From NCBI RefSeq assembly GCF_004210375.1, contig NW_027467782.1, positions 26,577,276-26,641,275 of the forward strand: DNA of 64,000 nt, in the 5' to 3' direction. This DNA comes from Tachypleus tridentatus. Lineage: Eukaryota > Arthropoda > Merostomata > Xiphosura > Limulidae. The notes beneath the pieces are model-generated. The model did not search any database and had not been told where the DNA came from. It saw only the letters and a program-made list of their open reading frames with translations. Positions 13,126 to 24,752 of the stretch are shown one piece after another. Positions within the stretch are counted from its first letter, which is position 1; each line of letters begins with the position of its first letter. The translations under genes and the position numbers were made by a program.

Positions 13126-14147
13126 ATGTTATTCAAAACGAAACGTTCATCCTCGCCAGTCAGGCCGTTATTGCCTCCTGTAATCGTCGACGGCTTACCG
13201 CCGAACCTCACGCCGTACCAAGTCGCCACGTTGATCGCCCGAGCTAAGCCTGGGGCAACCATCGAACCGTCCAGGACCCGTATTTTACGCCGGGGCGGAA
13301 TCCTCATCCAACCAGCCACTATTGCAGACCAAACCTATCTGTGCCAGCCATGGAACACTGAATTTAAAGTAAGTTGTTCCCCAACGAAAAGTCCAGTCAA
13401 TCTTTATTCTGTATTCCTCAGGGCGTCGACCCATCAATTCAACCAGAAGAAATCAGACAAACCATAGAACCCCAAATACAAGCCAAGGTATACGCAGTTC
13501 ATCGAATTTATTCTAAGAACAGTAATCATCCCACACACTTCATAAAGATAGTGACAACATCGAAGTACAGTGCCGACTGTATTTTACGAGATGGCTGTTA
13601 TTATCATATATTTCATTTTAGAGCCGAACGCCCACATCGACGACCACTCAAGAATGGTTCAAACCAAGCACCCAGATATCGCAAACAACCAACGGAAATC
13701 TTCCAACAGGAAAATACCAAAATACCGCCGAGTCCAGACCGTATTAGAAGAAACATGAAGACGGATTCAGACAACCCGACTCAGAAGACGACAACACCCA
13801 TTGTTAGCAACACGCCAAGTTCCAGTAGTTCAAGAAAGAAAAAGGACAGTTCCTGCCAGACTTCAATCCTAGTTCCACAGAATTTAACAACCAGCCAGAC
13901 TCAAACCATTACGAAAATAACCACTGACGTGACAGCACAAACTGAAAAACAATCTACCTCCACGCAGAAAACTCAAACCAAAATCTCGAGAAGAAACAAA
14001 GCATCACAGACCAGCGAAGAACAACTCACCGAAGAACAGCCAGTAGTTCCACCACCAAGACCACGTTTCTCAGTTGCACCAATGGGCTTCAAGTGTGGAA
14101 ACAAGTTCATGATGAAGTTACCACCCGATCTACAAGACTGCAGCTAA
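13126..14147 (+). CDS. LINE ORF1 (RNA-binding gag-like) protein, one frameshift
   Basis: Two overlapping frames (13126-13467 and 13374-14147) make one ORF1-like protein of about 330 residues. The N-terminal part has PPVIVDGLPPNLTPYQVATL. The join lies at KVS/FPNEK. Next comes an RRM-like segment with GVDPSIQPEEIRQ, then VHRI and PTHFIKIVT, matching the layout of ORF1 in Jockey/I-group LINEs. A long Ser/Thr/Gln-rich tail follows. Unlike LINE A ORF1 at 35.2-36.6 kb it has no CCHC zinc knuckles; only a single Cys lies near the end (FKCGNKF). No ORF2 follows, and the 3' UTR module begins about 70 bases after the stop. It would bind RNA in the cytoplasm if made. The frameshift lies beside GTTCCCC, so a consensus indel is possible. 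Confidence 0.7.
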
Positions 14148-14181
14148 CAGTTTCCACGTACACCACCAACATAGTTCATCA

Positions 14182-14400
14182 GTTTTTTTTTTTTTTTTTT
14201 TTTCCCAGCTACTTCCGGGCACGGTCTGGGTAGATTATTCGGCGCCCAGGCCGTGAAAGTGGGTTTTCTCGGGGCACTCCTGTTTCCTCCCACAGCAAAA
14301 TTTCTGGCATTGGACCTGTAGGTCCCTGCCTCATTCTGAAAAGGGCCGTTTTCCCAGTCAAGGGTATCTAATCAATTACAGTAAATTTTAAAAACCAATT
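14182..14400 (+). mobile_element. LINE-type structured 3' UTR module (plus orientation)
   Basis: After a poly-T run (about 14,183-14,203) comes an 11-bp hairpin with arms 14220-14230 and 14245-14255. Next is the conserved strand GTGGGTTTTCTCGGGG (from 14259), then a short palindrome GGACCTGTAGGTCC (14312-14325) and CTGAAAAGGGCC. The same module lies downstream of ORF2 in LINE A (32,847-32,940), LINE B (39,298-39,402) and LINE C (41,625-41,733), all on the minus strand. Here it follows ORF1 directly, so ORF2 has been lost. The tail runs on to perhaps 14,560. Confidence 0.75.
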
Positions 14401-14685
14401 CGCCAGCCGCCAGTGTACTCCATCCTCGAGCCAAGGTCTGGCTCACTTCACTTTCGCTGCTTTCGTCCAGTTCTCCCGTCCTTCCTCTCACTCACAAATA
14501 CACCACTACATTTTTTTGAAATGTTAAAAATAAAGTAAAAATTCCACGGATATCTTAAAACATTTCTCATGTAAGGGGACGAAGAGGAACTACAAAGTTC
14601 CTGAACACCCCAGTTGGAGAGAGAACTCTTCTGATTTCTCTCTCTCTAAACTGAACCCCTGCCACGTTAGTTTAGTTTAGTTTAG

Positions 14686-15081
<396 letters not shown>

Positions 15082-15110
15082 TGTGTTCTTCTTCTATTTT
15101 CAATTCAAAC

Positions 15111-15125
15111 GGCCCTTTCAGGGCC
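15111..15125 (+). terminator. histone mRNA 3' stem-loop (H2B), loop one base short
   Basis: GGCCCTTTCAGGGCC followed by ACCA. This is the replication-dependent histone stem-loop bound by SLBP for U7-dependent 3' processing. The metazoan form has four loop bases (TTTC or TTTT type); here the T run is one short, the same kind of homopolymer loss seen in the coding part. The H1 copy at 16111-16126 is canonical. Confidence 0.88.
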
Positions 15126-16110
15126 ACCACATCTTGAAAAGGAGAAAGTCACATCGAATCTATTTCACTATTAACAGTTCAAGCATGCTTTCTCTATAAC
15201 CATGCTTATAACGTGCGAGTAGAAATACACACATTATTAGAGAGTTTTGTTCCATTCCCACCTCTATGCTCTCAGTGAGTATTTTTCGTTTGTAGTTAAG
15301 TGAATGAAGACAGACAAACGAACGTATACACACCCAGCCAATACATGTCGTCACCGAAAGGTACAAGATAATTATGATAATAACAAGAAAACAACAGCTA
15401 CTCATTATTTAAGAAAGCAAAAAAGAGAGAATGACAGAGGTTTAATCGATACACGGAAATAGTTATTTCATTTAGAGTGACATCCATTACATGTTTAATA
15501 TCCATGCGCTTGGGAGAAAACGAAATAGTGTCTGAGGGACAGAGCAACAGAGAAATTGTCTCTATTAAGGAGCATAAATCATATTAGTTATTAATAACTA
15601 GTAAATCTAATAGTAAGGCACACTATTCAGCCGTATATGCATGTGCATACGGAATAGATTTCTCCATTACATTTGTGAAAGGCTCAGTACACTTCACTAA
15701 CTAGTAAGGAGGCATACAATTTATATGGGTGGCTAGTAGTATAATACTGTTGCGAAAGAGTTAATTAATGAAGGAGCCCCGAGTTATTTTCCTTCGACCA
15801 ATTGTGATTAAAACTAAAATGTAATTAAATGCAGTACTAATTGAAATTAAACTAAAGTTACGAATCATTAAGTATAATTTGAAAACGAGCATATCTATAA
15901 CAGCACAGGGAAGAAATAAATAAAGTCGCACTACATTACTTTCTTTTCTCGAACGTTCGTTAGACTACAAATGAAACTGAGCATGAAACGTTTTAAGAAT
16001 TTTTTACCATTTCACTCGCTCGATATAACAAGTGTTGTTACGAGCGGAATGAGTGTTTTGTTTGTTTTTCTGTAACGACTTATATGGCAAACTCTTTATC
16101 AGGAGATGGT
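15126..16110. other. intergenic spacer between H2B and H1
   Basis: No other histone gene (H2A, H3 or H4) is visible between the two convergent genes. AT-rich with a few short palindromic words (for example TATGCATGTGCATA near 15,635). Confidence 0.6.
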
Positions 16111-16126
16111 GGCCCTGAAAAGGGCC
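16111..16126 (-). terminator. histone mRNA 3' stem-loop (H1)
   Basis: On the minus strand: GGCCCTTTTCAGGGCC followed by ACC, a textbook 16-nt histone stem-loop. It lies 45 bases beyond the H1 stop codon and supports H1 as a replication-dependent histone gene. Confidence 0.92.
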
Positions 16127-16171
16127 GTTGATTTTGTGATATCACACAAAATTGGAAAAGAAGCAGCTTAC

Positions 16172-16733
16172 TTATTTCTTTCCTGCCACCTTCTTGAAGC
16201 AGCCTTTTAGGGGCGGCTTTGGCCTTCTTGGGGCTTTCGGTTTACTGGTTGCAGGTTTCTTTGCTGGCTTCGCCACTTTCTTTGGTTTTGCCTTTGCCTT
16301 GGGTTTTAGCAGCTGTCTTTGCTTTCTTCTCAGCTACTTTCTTGGGCTTACTCGGGGCTTTACTTTTCTTTGCAGTCGTTCCTTCTTTCTTCTTTGGTTT
16401 TTTCACCACCTTCTCTTTGCTCTTTTGAGCACTCAGCTTGAAGGAACCCGTAGCTCCTTTTCCTTTAGTCTGTGTGAGAATGCCACTATTCACTGCTGAT
16501 CGAAGATACTTCTTGATAAAGGGTTCATCCGCTCCACGTCGAGTTTATAGTTGGCAGCAATGTACTTTTGATAGCCTGGAGAGAAGAACCTCCGCGTTCT
16601 TTGAGAGAAGTAATGGCAGTGATTACCATTTCGGATACCTCAGGATGTACGGGTGCCGTTCTCGGTTTTTTCGCTTTTGTTTGCTCACCTTCTTAGGAGA
16701 AGGAGCCGTGGTAGGCGCCGTCGCATCAGCCAT
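16172..16733 (-). CDS. H1: linker histone H1 (several frame breaks)
   Basis: Linker histone, which binds nucleosome entry/exit DNA. The start [18 protein letters not shown] is typical of H1. The globular winged-helix domain appears in pieces: [11 protein letters not shown], then [15 protein letters not shown], then [20 protein letters not shown] lysine/alanine/proline-rich tail with repeated KK-containing motifs follows, and the last residues read VAGKK. Total length is about 187 codons, normal for arthropod H1. At least four breaks are present (near 16,670, 16,543, 16,518 and in the last 60 bases), each cured by one extra base in an A, T or C run. The gene is intronless and convergent with H2B, and it keeps a perfect 3' stem-loop. 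I take it as a real gene damaged by consensus errors; a recent pseudogene is the alternative. Confidence 0.85.
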
Positions 16734-16999
16734 TTTAAAGCTTTTTTATTTATTAATCTTTCTACTCGGTTGAAAAATACGAGCACAAGCACGTGAAGAC
16801 CTTAAGTAAAGAGAGAGCGGCCGTAATTGAGAGCTTCATCTAACTGAGAGAAGTCAGCTGGGGTCGCCATTTCTCGCGTCTGAACGTATCATCCGGCTGT
16901 GTTTGTTCACAAAATTCTGGGTTCCTTTTGAAGGAATTTCCAAAATTTTTCCTAAGGTCTACTAAACGAAAGTTCGATCTTTCTTCTATAGATAGTCTA
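16734..16999 (-). promoter_or_regulatory. 5' flank of histone H1
   Basis: Upstream sequence of H1. An AT-rich stretch (AATAAATAAAAAAGC) lies just before the ATG and a CACGTG E-box-like word sits near 16,791. No certain TATA or histone-specific element is identified. Confidence 0.3.
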
Positions 17000-17211
17000 T
17001 CCACGATTCGTCAATGGTGGCATTTTTAATAAAACGTGCACCAGTCCAAGAGCTTTTTAGGATACAGAAGTTTTCTAATCGTCAAGTCACATAGTGTTTC
17101 TAACATCGAAAGTTCAAATGAAAGTAGAGTATTTGTAAGAGAGCATTATATCATCGGAATATCACGTTATAGAGTCTCTACGTCGTCATTTCCACGATTC
17201 GTCAATGGTGG
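17000..17211. repeat. 21-bp direct repeat pair, 191 bp apart
   Basis: TCCACGATTCGTCAATGGTGG occurs exactly at 17000-17020 and 17191-17211. Weak similarity extends a little upstream. Nothing else in the stretch is recognised. Confidence 0.8.
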
Positions 17212-17756
17212 AACAACACATTTTCTATTCCTTATTCAGAAATTGTTTTCGATCCTTATTATCGTAAACAGTGCATTACAAAGAATATTCAAACAGCAAA
17301 ACGATTACAGGCCACCCTAAGCCAGTTTGAAAGCAAACTGGTGAGAGTTCGTGACAAATGAGAAACGAAACTAGTGTTCGTCGATACAATCATATAACAC
17401 ATATTCGATTTCAATAAGATGCCTTGAATCGTTAATTTATTTCTTTTTATACTTCCTCTGAAGGTTGATTAATATATATAATATTTATATATATAGAAAT
17501 AACGATGCAGTTTTGAAACGCAGTGTTCTTGGCTTCGTCGACCTTTCTGACATCATTAATTAAGGAATATTTTATTGTAGAGTCTATGTTTACACACATT
17601 TTTCGGAGATAGAAAACTTTAGAGTGGTATCTAATAAGCTTGCAACTTTCATCTTTTGAATAGAAATTAACAATTGAGCAAGACATTCATTCGTCTCTCT
17701 AAGTGTATGTGTACTCAATAAGCGTAACGCTTCTTCATTGGCGAGTGTTATTTCTA
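17212..17756. other. non-coding, left flank of the EnSpm-like element
   Basis: AT-rich with a (TA)n-like patch near 17,475-17,500. No LINE sequence is seen here, in contrast to the right flank of the element. Confidence 0.45.
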
Positions 17757-18060
17757 CACTGTTAGAAATTGTTCGTAATTTTACACTGCAATATAGTAGC
17801 AGCAGAGTTGACGCTACACTGGAGTGTAATTTTTACGGTGCATTGCAAAAACAAATCTTGTCATTTAACATGGCAATACACCGTAATTTTCATGCAAATA
17901 CAGTGTAATTTTACATAGCAAGGTAGTGTAATTTTAATGCTGATAGGAGTAATTTTACATGAAAGGCAGGATAATTTTTATGCTGGTGTGGAGTAATTTT
18001 ACAGTAATATTTAGTGTATAATTTTTACGACCATGGTGGTGTTACTTTACAGAAAGAAAT
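17757..18060. repeat. left terminus and subterminal repeat array of the EnSpm-like element
   Basis: About ten degenerate copies of a GTGTAATTTTACA-like word spaced roughly 25-35 bp, some as CCGTAATTTTCATGC. In EnSpm/CACTA elements such arrays bind the element's DNA-binding protein; that role is from family knowledge, and here only the pattern is seen. Confidence 0.7.
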
Positions 18061-18352
18061 GCTCAATATGATAACATGCGCGGGGCCTGCATTTTTAGCA
18101 TAACATTAATAGAAAGAAAGAGACATATGACTTTTTCTTGAAATAAAAAAACAGAGACTCCTGTTTATTTTCCATATTTATTGCAAACTGATGATATTTT
18201 GTTTTTCAAGAAAACATGAAATAATGGTATACAAGGAATGTCATGCCAATGTTCCTATTTATTAACTGGTTAAATTTCAATATTAGAAACCATAAAGTCT
18301 TGCAGTTGTTTAAACTTTTATTGTCCATCTTTTATTAAGCAGAAATAAAATC

Positions 18353-21300
18353 TCAGTAAATAACTGAGATATCATTATCAAAATCCCTTAGATTGTCTAT
18401 CAACTTTCTAACTTTGGTACTAAAGGCAGGCCTCCTCTTGTCGGTCTTCCTCACTTTGGAGCCCCTCTGAGGATTTATGCCAAGGAAGATCCTGTTAAAA
18501 TTGATAAGCATGGTTAAATGAGTCATAATATCCTGGAATTCTGTTTTATATATATTTTTTTATAACATTTTGACAATTCAAATTATCTGCATTATAACAA
18601 AATACAATAAGGCCACAAGGAACAAATCTTTTGTTACTCATCCTTTTATTCCTTCTAGAGTGGGTTACAGGGCACTTTTTTTTTATTCTGACCAGTCCAC
18701 TGTTCAATTTGCAACAAAATCGCTCAATTTTTCATACATGTCAATTCTCTTATAGAAAAAATTGTCATATTCTGCTGCAAATACCATGTACTTCTATTTC
18801 TGCCTACTGGTGACATAACTTTTTAAACTGAATATTCAACCAAATACTTCTAGCAAATATACATTTAATGCTGTTAACATATAATATTTTAAAAAATTTT
18901 ATTCAGTAAAGCCATAAAAATGTTTATAGGGCAGCCAAGACTGGATGCAGATAGCGATGATTCACAAATCTGTATTTCTTGTGGCCTAAGCTTAAGTTTT
19001 GTATGGTGAAACAGGGCTGGGACATGTGAGAGAGGACCTGTGTAGTAAGACTAACTAACTACTTCAGCTGGCCTTGCATGTCGGCCAGTCTAAATACATG
19101 CAAATTGATTAGTACAAGTTTAAAACTTTTGAAAGACCAACTGTGAGTAGGGAACATTTAACCTTGGTCCTAAGAATGGCTCTATCAAACTGATGGGTAG
19201 CAACCAAAGTACCGGTATTCTTTTGCATAGGAAAGAACTATTCATATTTATCATCTTCATTTACAGGTCAAAAGAAATTATGTAAGTAAATACAGGTAAA
19301 TTAAGAAAGTGCTATTCCAAACCTTTGAATAAATTCAAGAGTGTTGGCAATGGACTCTGGGTAGGTGATGTTCAAGTTATAATAAGCTGCTATGGTCAAA
19401 CCAACTGCCATCCTTCTACAACTGCATAGCAGTTATTTTCAAATGGATGGTTTCCTACAAAAATATAAAACAACAAGAGTACATTTTGATGTTCTTGTGA
19501 GGCATATTGTCTTGTTAATACTGTTATCAAGTTTTCAGCCCTGATAATTCAGGTCAGACCAAAACCACATATGGAACCCTGCAGCCTGTAGTGTGTAGTT
19601 TTCTTTTATATATCTCTCCTGATGTTACAAATAAAACAAAGTACTTAGCAAACGGCCTAACAAGGAAATAATTACAGCTGCCCTCTTCTATCAGAGGCAG
19701 CTATCATATTTTCAGTGACGTCTGTGTGTCTCCCTGTGTGTGTGAGTTGCCCACATTTTTTGCCATGCAGGACTGTGTAACTTTGACCTTGAATGGTCAA
19801 AATTAAGGTCTAGCAATTCACAGGTCTAAACTCTAAATTTACAGAAACATCAAGGAATTCTGAATATTGTATTATATAATCTGCAGTGGTGCCATATATT
19901 TTAAACATATCTCAAACTTTAGGCCTTCATTATCATTTTCTTGTTATTTTTAATATATTTAAAGAAAAACATGACTAATTGTTCTTAATGAAGGTTTTAG
20001 AGTTTCAAAACACAATGAAGTCCATTAAATGGAAAAATAGGCATACAATGTGATGCACATACCCCCCCCAAAAAAAAAAAAAAAAAAATCCAAGTACAAA
20101 AACAGTATGCATAATAAGTATCTTACCTCTGATGACTACATGGGGGTGAGGTAGGTCATCATGTTGTTCTAAATCAGCAGATGTGATGATATCCTGTTGA
20201 AAAAATTATATAATCCTATTACATGTATTTATAAATTAGTGTCTAATACTGGAAACATACAGCAGGTCAAGTGACAGCAAAAGTTGATTTGTAATCAGGA
20301 TTATAATATGAACTTATCTGCAGCGCAGCCCTAATTTGACGGTCACATAAGTGCTTAATTCATTTGTATAAATTCTGCCAACTTCAGTGATCCATAATAC
20401 AACATTCAAAATGGCTCATTTTGCTGGGGAAAATCTTCAAGGACTGGCAACATTGGTAAGGTTGATGAATATTTTTCTTTAGTGAATATTTTCCTGTTTA
20501 CAGTATAATCCTGTTTCAAATCTTATATAAGCGTTTTATGTTAATTATGTTAATGCTGGATACTGTCAGTCTACTAAATGTTTGTGAAAAGAACCTTGGT
20601 ACTAAGTTAAATTAGGCAGTAGTATTAAAATGTACAGTACTACAGAGAACAGTATTTCCTTAAATAGTAGCCCTACCACAGGTCTCTGTTTTTTCAAGCT
20701 TATATTTGACATAAATTTGCTAATCCCATTTTCTTATAATTAAACTAGTCAATATTTACAGAAATTAGCAAACATTTAAGAAAGATTTACCAAAATCTCT
20801 AAAACAGGAAGAGCATCTGATCACTAGAGCTTGATGTATACAAAGGTATTTTAACTGAAATATGATATCATTTTGCAAAATCTGCCAAAAATAAATTGTT
20901 CCTATTTTTCACTCATTATAAAAGCTGTAGTGAAAGCCTTACCTCTGCAGTTTTAAAGAGGTCTTCTTTATCTTCTCCAAAGATCAGAGGAAGCAGCAAG
21001 AGGGTGCCATACACCTTGGGACTAACATTTCCAACCACTTCGGCTAGCATTGTCAACTGGGCTGCTGCTGTTGCCACAGTTACATTTGTTTGTGATTGAC
21101 AGTACCTCAGCATCTTGTCTGCCCTACTGCTCATCTCATGGTCAAGTCTTTCAAATAAACTGAAGTCCATAAGGTATTCAAAATGGCTTAGAAAGTATGC
21201 TGGCTGTAAAGGAAAGGCCAATTTACTCTCACTGCTGACAAGTGAGCACCTTTGTTAATAAGGTAGCGCTGTGACGGGTAGGTGCTGGTCATACTTTGAA

Positions 21301-22895
21301 TCACCCTTGGCGTGTCGGTACTACCACGGTGGTATTCTTCTACAAGCCAGCACCTCTGCTGTTCCTGGCTTTCCTCAGTCTCCCCGTCGGGCAGATCAGG
21401 CTGCCACCTGATACAGCCATAGCTATCCTGCTGCAGCACTGAGGCAGACTTTCTCTTAGCACTACCAGTTGTACCTCCATTTTCTTTTCTTCCAGCAGCT
21501 TCCTGCGGAAAGAGTTGCCTCTGCTACAACGATTCAGGTTGTCAAATCTCTCAGAGAGGCGATTTGCGAGAGTAGCATACCCTTTCCCCACCTGGCCATA
21601 TCGTGCTATAGAATCCATGAAGGTTCTAGGATGCGTATCCACAATCTTCTTGGCAATAGCATTTAAGTTAGCTTTCCCAGGTTTGGGATTTACCTTAGCT
21701 ATTTCTTGGCACAACACTCTTACTGCAGCAAAGAGATCAGTCTTGGCTGGGGTTGTCCCTTTGGCACAAGCGTCTTGGACTGCATCAGGCAGCTTTTGCC
21801 AAGGGATTTCGAATCTCTCTCCCCAGCTTTGCGCCTCCCGTCTATATCCAGAACCTGAGGTGGTTGGTGTGATATTGTCCCTTGACAGTGACAATGGTGG
21901 GGGTGTGACACATTGTTCGGCTGGTGAAGCTGCTGCAGCAAGGTTTCTACTTTTTGGAGTCCCAACAACTGATGGGATACTTTCAGTGCCTTAAGAAAGT
22001 AGATTACAATAGAAAATTACAATAATATCTAAAGAGAATTAAAGTATTTGAAAAAGCACTTGTACATTACCCATCAAACCAAGTTTCACCTGCATTTTTG
22101 ACAATTAAATGCAAAGTTCTGTTTAGCTGTATTTTTGACAATTAAATACAAAGTATAGTTATAATATTAAAGTAGTATTGACATTTTCTTGCAAATTCAT
22201 GCAAGTTAAGTCCCCAACTTGTGCCTCTCATTTTGATGGGTGAGGAAAAAACTCTACACCCCTCTCTGACATGCAGAAAGGAAGACATATTAGATAAAGG
22301 GGTGGGTACAGGATTGGTCTTAAATCCCCTCCCCAAGTAAGAGGATTTTTTTACAGCTGGAAGGTAAAAGGGTTGCCTGAATTACTTGAGGGTGGGGGAG
22401 ATGTATATAATATTGTTATTTCAGTAAAAGAATCCTACTTTAGGGCTAAATTTTTGCCCCTTCCCCTTCCAAACATGTATACTTTTACATAAAATTTTCC
22501 CTGTCCCCCCAAAAAAAACTCCTCCATACATATTTAATCACATAAGTTTATTTCCCCACTTTAGTGAAAAAGGGCCCCAAGTTTGGAAACACAGAATAAA
22601 CATTAAAATATTGCCTGCCAAAAAGGATATTTAACTAAAGTTATATGCATTTGTTCATTAAACTTAAAGAATACCATTTGCTGTGAAGTGGGCTTTCAGT
22701 TTGAGGGCCAGTTTTCTGCAGGCAAGCAGGTTTAGTGTCCCTTCAAGATCTTTCTCAGGATCAAGAAACTCAAAGTCTTCCAGATTTTCCATCCCAAATT
22801 CTTGCAGCTTCTCCTCTAGTGCTACCATCTTGTCTGCTGTAAGATGAAGAGCTGCTACAAGAAAGTTCTTCACTTCTTCTGACACAGAGGGCATC
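18353..22895 (-). CDS. SAM-domain protein of the EnSpm-like element, five exons
   Basis: Exons on the minus strand: 22895-22675, 21989-20943, 20193-20127, 19454-19323 and 18491-18353. All have GT/AG borders and consistent phases. Exon 1 starts MPSVSEEVK and encodes a SAM-like helical domain (KLQEFGMENLEDFEFLD). Exon 2 holds the conserved FEIPWQKLPDAVQDAC block, then ARYGQVGKGYATLANRLSER, then PAYFLSHFEYLMDF. Exons 4-5 give AAYYNLNITYPESIANTLEF and RIFLGINPQRGSKV, ending VIY. I recognise this layout from the SAMD3-like proteins common in fish and invertebrates; the predicted length is about 530 residues. Three breaks, two in exon 2 (near 21,480 and 21,208) and one in exon 4 (near 19,420), are each fixed by one homopolymer base. 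It lies downstream of the transposase in the same direction. It may be an accessory transposition protein; the function is inferred. Confidence 0.7.
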
Positions 22896-24752
22896 CTAAA
22901 GTCAAAGGACAACTAAATTAACATCTGATTAGACACAGTGCATATAAATAATGACACCTGTACTATTTTTTTGTCCAAAACAAAAGCTTAGAGATGGCAA
23001 ATAAGTCCCCAGGCTAGACCAGAAGCGGATCCATGGGGGGGGCAGAAGGGCTAGGATCCCCTTTCTTGGCTGCAGCAATTTTTTTCGGTTTCAAACCAAT
23101 TTTGCCACCTGGACTCCTTTCTTGTTGGCACCTGAGGACCTTTCAATTTAGGATGTCTTATTGGTCATCATAGATTGGATCCCCCTTTACAAAAATCTTG
23201 GATCTGTTTCTTAAGATGGATGGACAGACAGAAGCTCACTATCTCCAACTTTCAGGCAGGAGACTGAAAAAACACCCAGTGCTAATGTACTACAAAAACA
23301 GGGTTTTAATGAAGGCTTACTAATAATTTTTAGAAATCTTGTTTGCAATTGAATATAATGTAGAGGTTGTATTTAATTTTAATGAAATTGGAGGGTGGGG
23401 GTCAGCTTATACATGGAATACCAGTACAAGTTACAAAGCATAGGGGGTGGGGGATAGGGGGGTGGATTCGTAACAACTGCCAAATGCTGCTCATGTGCCA
23501 TTTACATCACACACTGTCAAAAGTGACTGGATTCATGAATGCAAACTGCAACTAAACTCAACTGAAAGGTGCATCCAGCTCAAAGTTGCATTTGCCTATC
23601 TTCACTCAACAGAAAATGTGCCTGGCTTCACATGCAGATGCTGCTTATGTGCCACTAGCTTCACTTACTGTCTAGTGTGACTGGCTTAATGCAATATGCT
23701 TGTGTACAATATTACAAATGCTGAAATTTGGGCCTGTCCTCTAAAAATTCTGTAAGAGCAGACTAAGGGAGGTAGGCCAGGTGATTCAATGCACAAAGGA
23801 ATTGTTAACAGTATATATTACCAGGACCAGGGACTCAAAAGACCAAAGAAGGGCACTGAATTAGAACTTGCGTGCTTGTGGCCAGTACTTATTGTATACA
23901 CCGTATGCTTCACTTGTCATGACTGTGTATTATAGAAAAAATAAAAAAAAAAAAAATTCTCCCCAAACCACTTGTTAGAAACCAGTAAGTTCATGTTGAT
24001 TGTATTAGATGTAGGATGCTTTGGTACAACTGGGATAGCTCATGGGGTACCCAAAAACTTGGTGGGGGGGTAAAGGGAGGGGTCCTAGCTTCTCAGCCAA
24101 AATATCATGGGTAGCAGGAAGGTTAATACTTTTTTATCTGATCATGTTATTATAGACCTAACACTGTACAGAACACAAAATAATTGTTTCCATCCCCTGC
24201 TAACTGGGTAGGCCTTGAACAGGCAAAATTCTTTGCCTGTTAAACAAAATTTCCACTTTATATTATAAACAGTCTTGTTCTTATTGGGTTCCATGAACAA
24301 TTTATCTATTAAAAAGAACAATTTATCTATTAAAAAGTGGTTTGGTGCCTCAGGAAATACCACTTCCAACCAAATTTGCCTGAAATTCTGATTGTCTACA
24401 TCAGTATTTTACACCATGCTGCACCATTTTAAAATGAACAAAAGTACCCAGATGGCACCTTAAGGATGAAGTGGGCTAGGCTGAGAACAGGGGTTATTCT
24501 AGGTTTTATAACTTGGGGCCCTTTCTTACTGATGTGGGAATTATTTAACGTGGTTTAATAGGAATGGGGAAATTTATGTTGTTGCAGAGGGGAATTTTGT
24601 ACAAATAACAAAAAAATTGCCAGGGGGAAGAAATTCGGCCCTATAAAGGGTCTAGAATAATCCCTGGAGAACAAGGGAGACCAATATGAATATAGGCCTC
24701 ATTGGAAGAATTCATGTCTTTGACATCCAAAAGAACACGTACCTGGATGACC
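22896..24752. other. spacer between the two element genes
   Basis: Non-coding as far as I can see. It holds G-rich tracts (for example near 23,035, 23,395 and 23,450), poly-A at 23,941-23,956 and a 22-bp tandem duplication near 24,298-24,340. It probably includes the promoter and 5' leader of the SAM gene, whose exon 1 starts right at an AG acceptor. Confidence 0.4.

Noticed and set aside
14338-14350. CTGAAAAGGGCC near H2B, complementary to half of a histone stem-loop
   Set aside because: It belongs to the LINE 3' UTR module (LINEs B and C have CTGAAAAGAGGC at the same place), has no matching second arm, and is in the wrong orientation for H2B.
16152-16499. Plus-strand frame of 115 codons rich in Phe and Leu
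   Set aside because: It is the antisense of the lysine-rich H1 tail and has no independent support.
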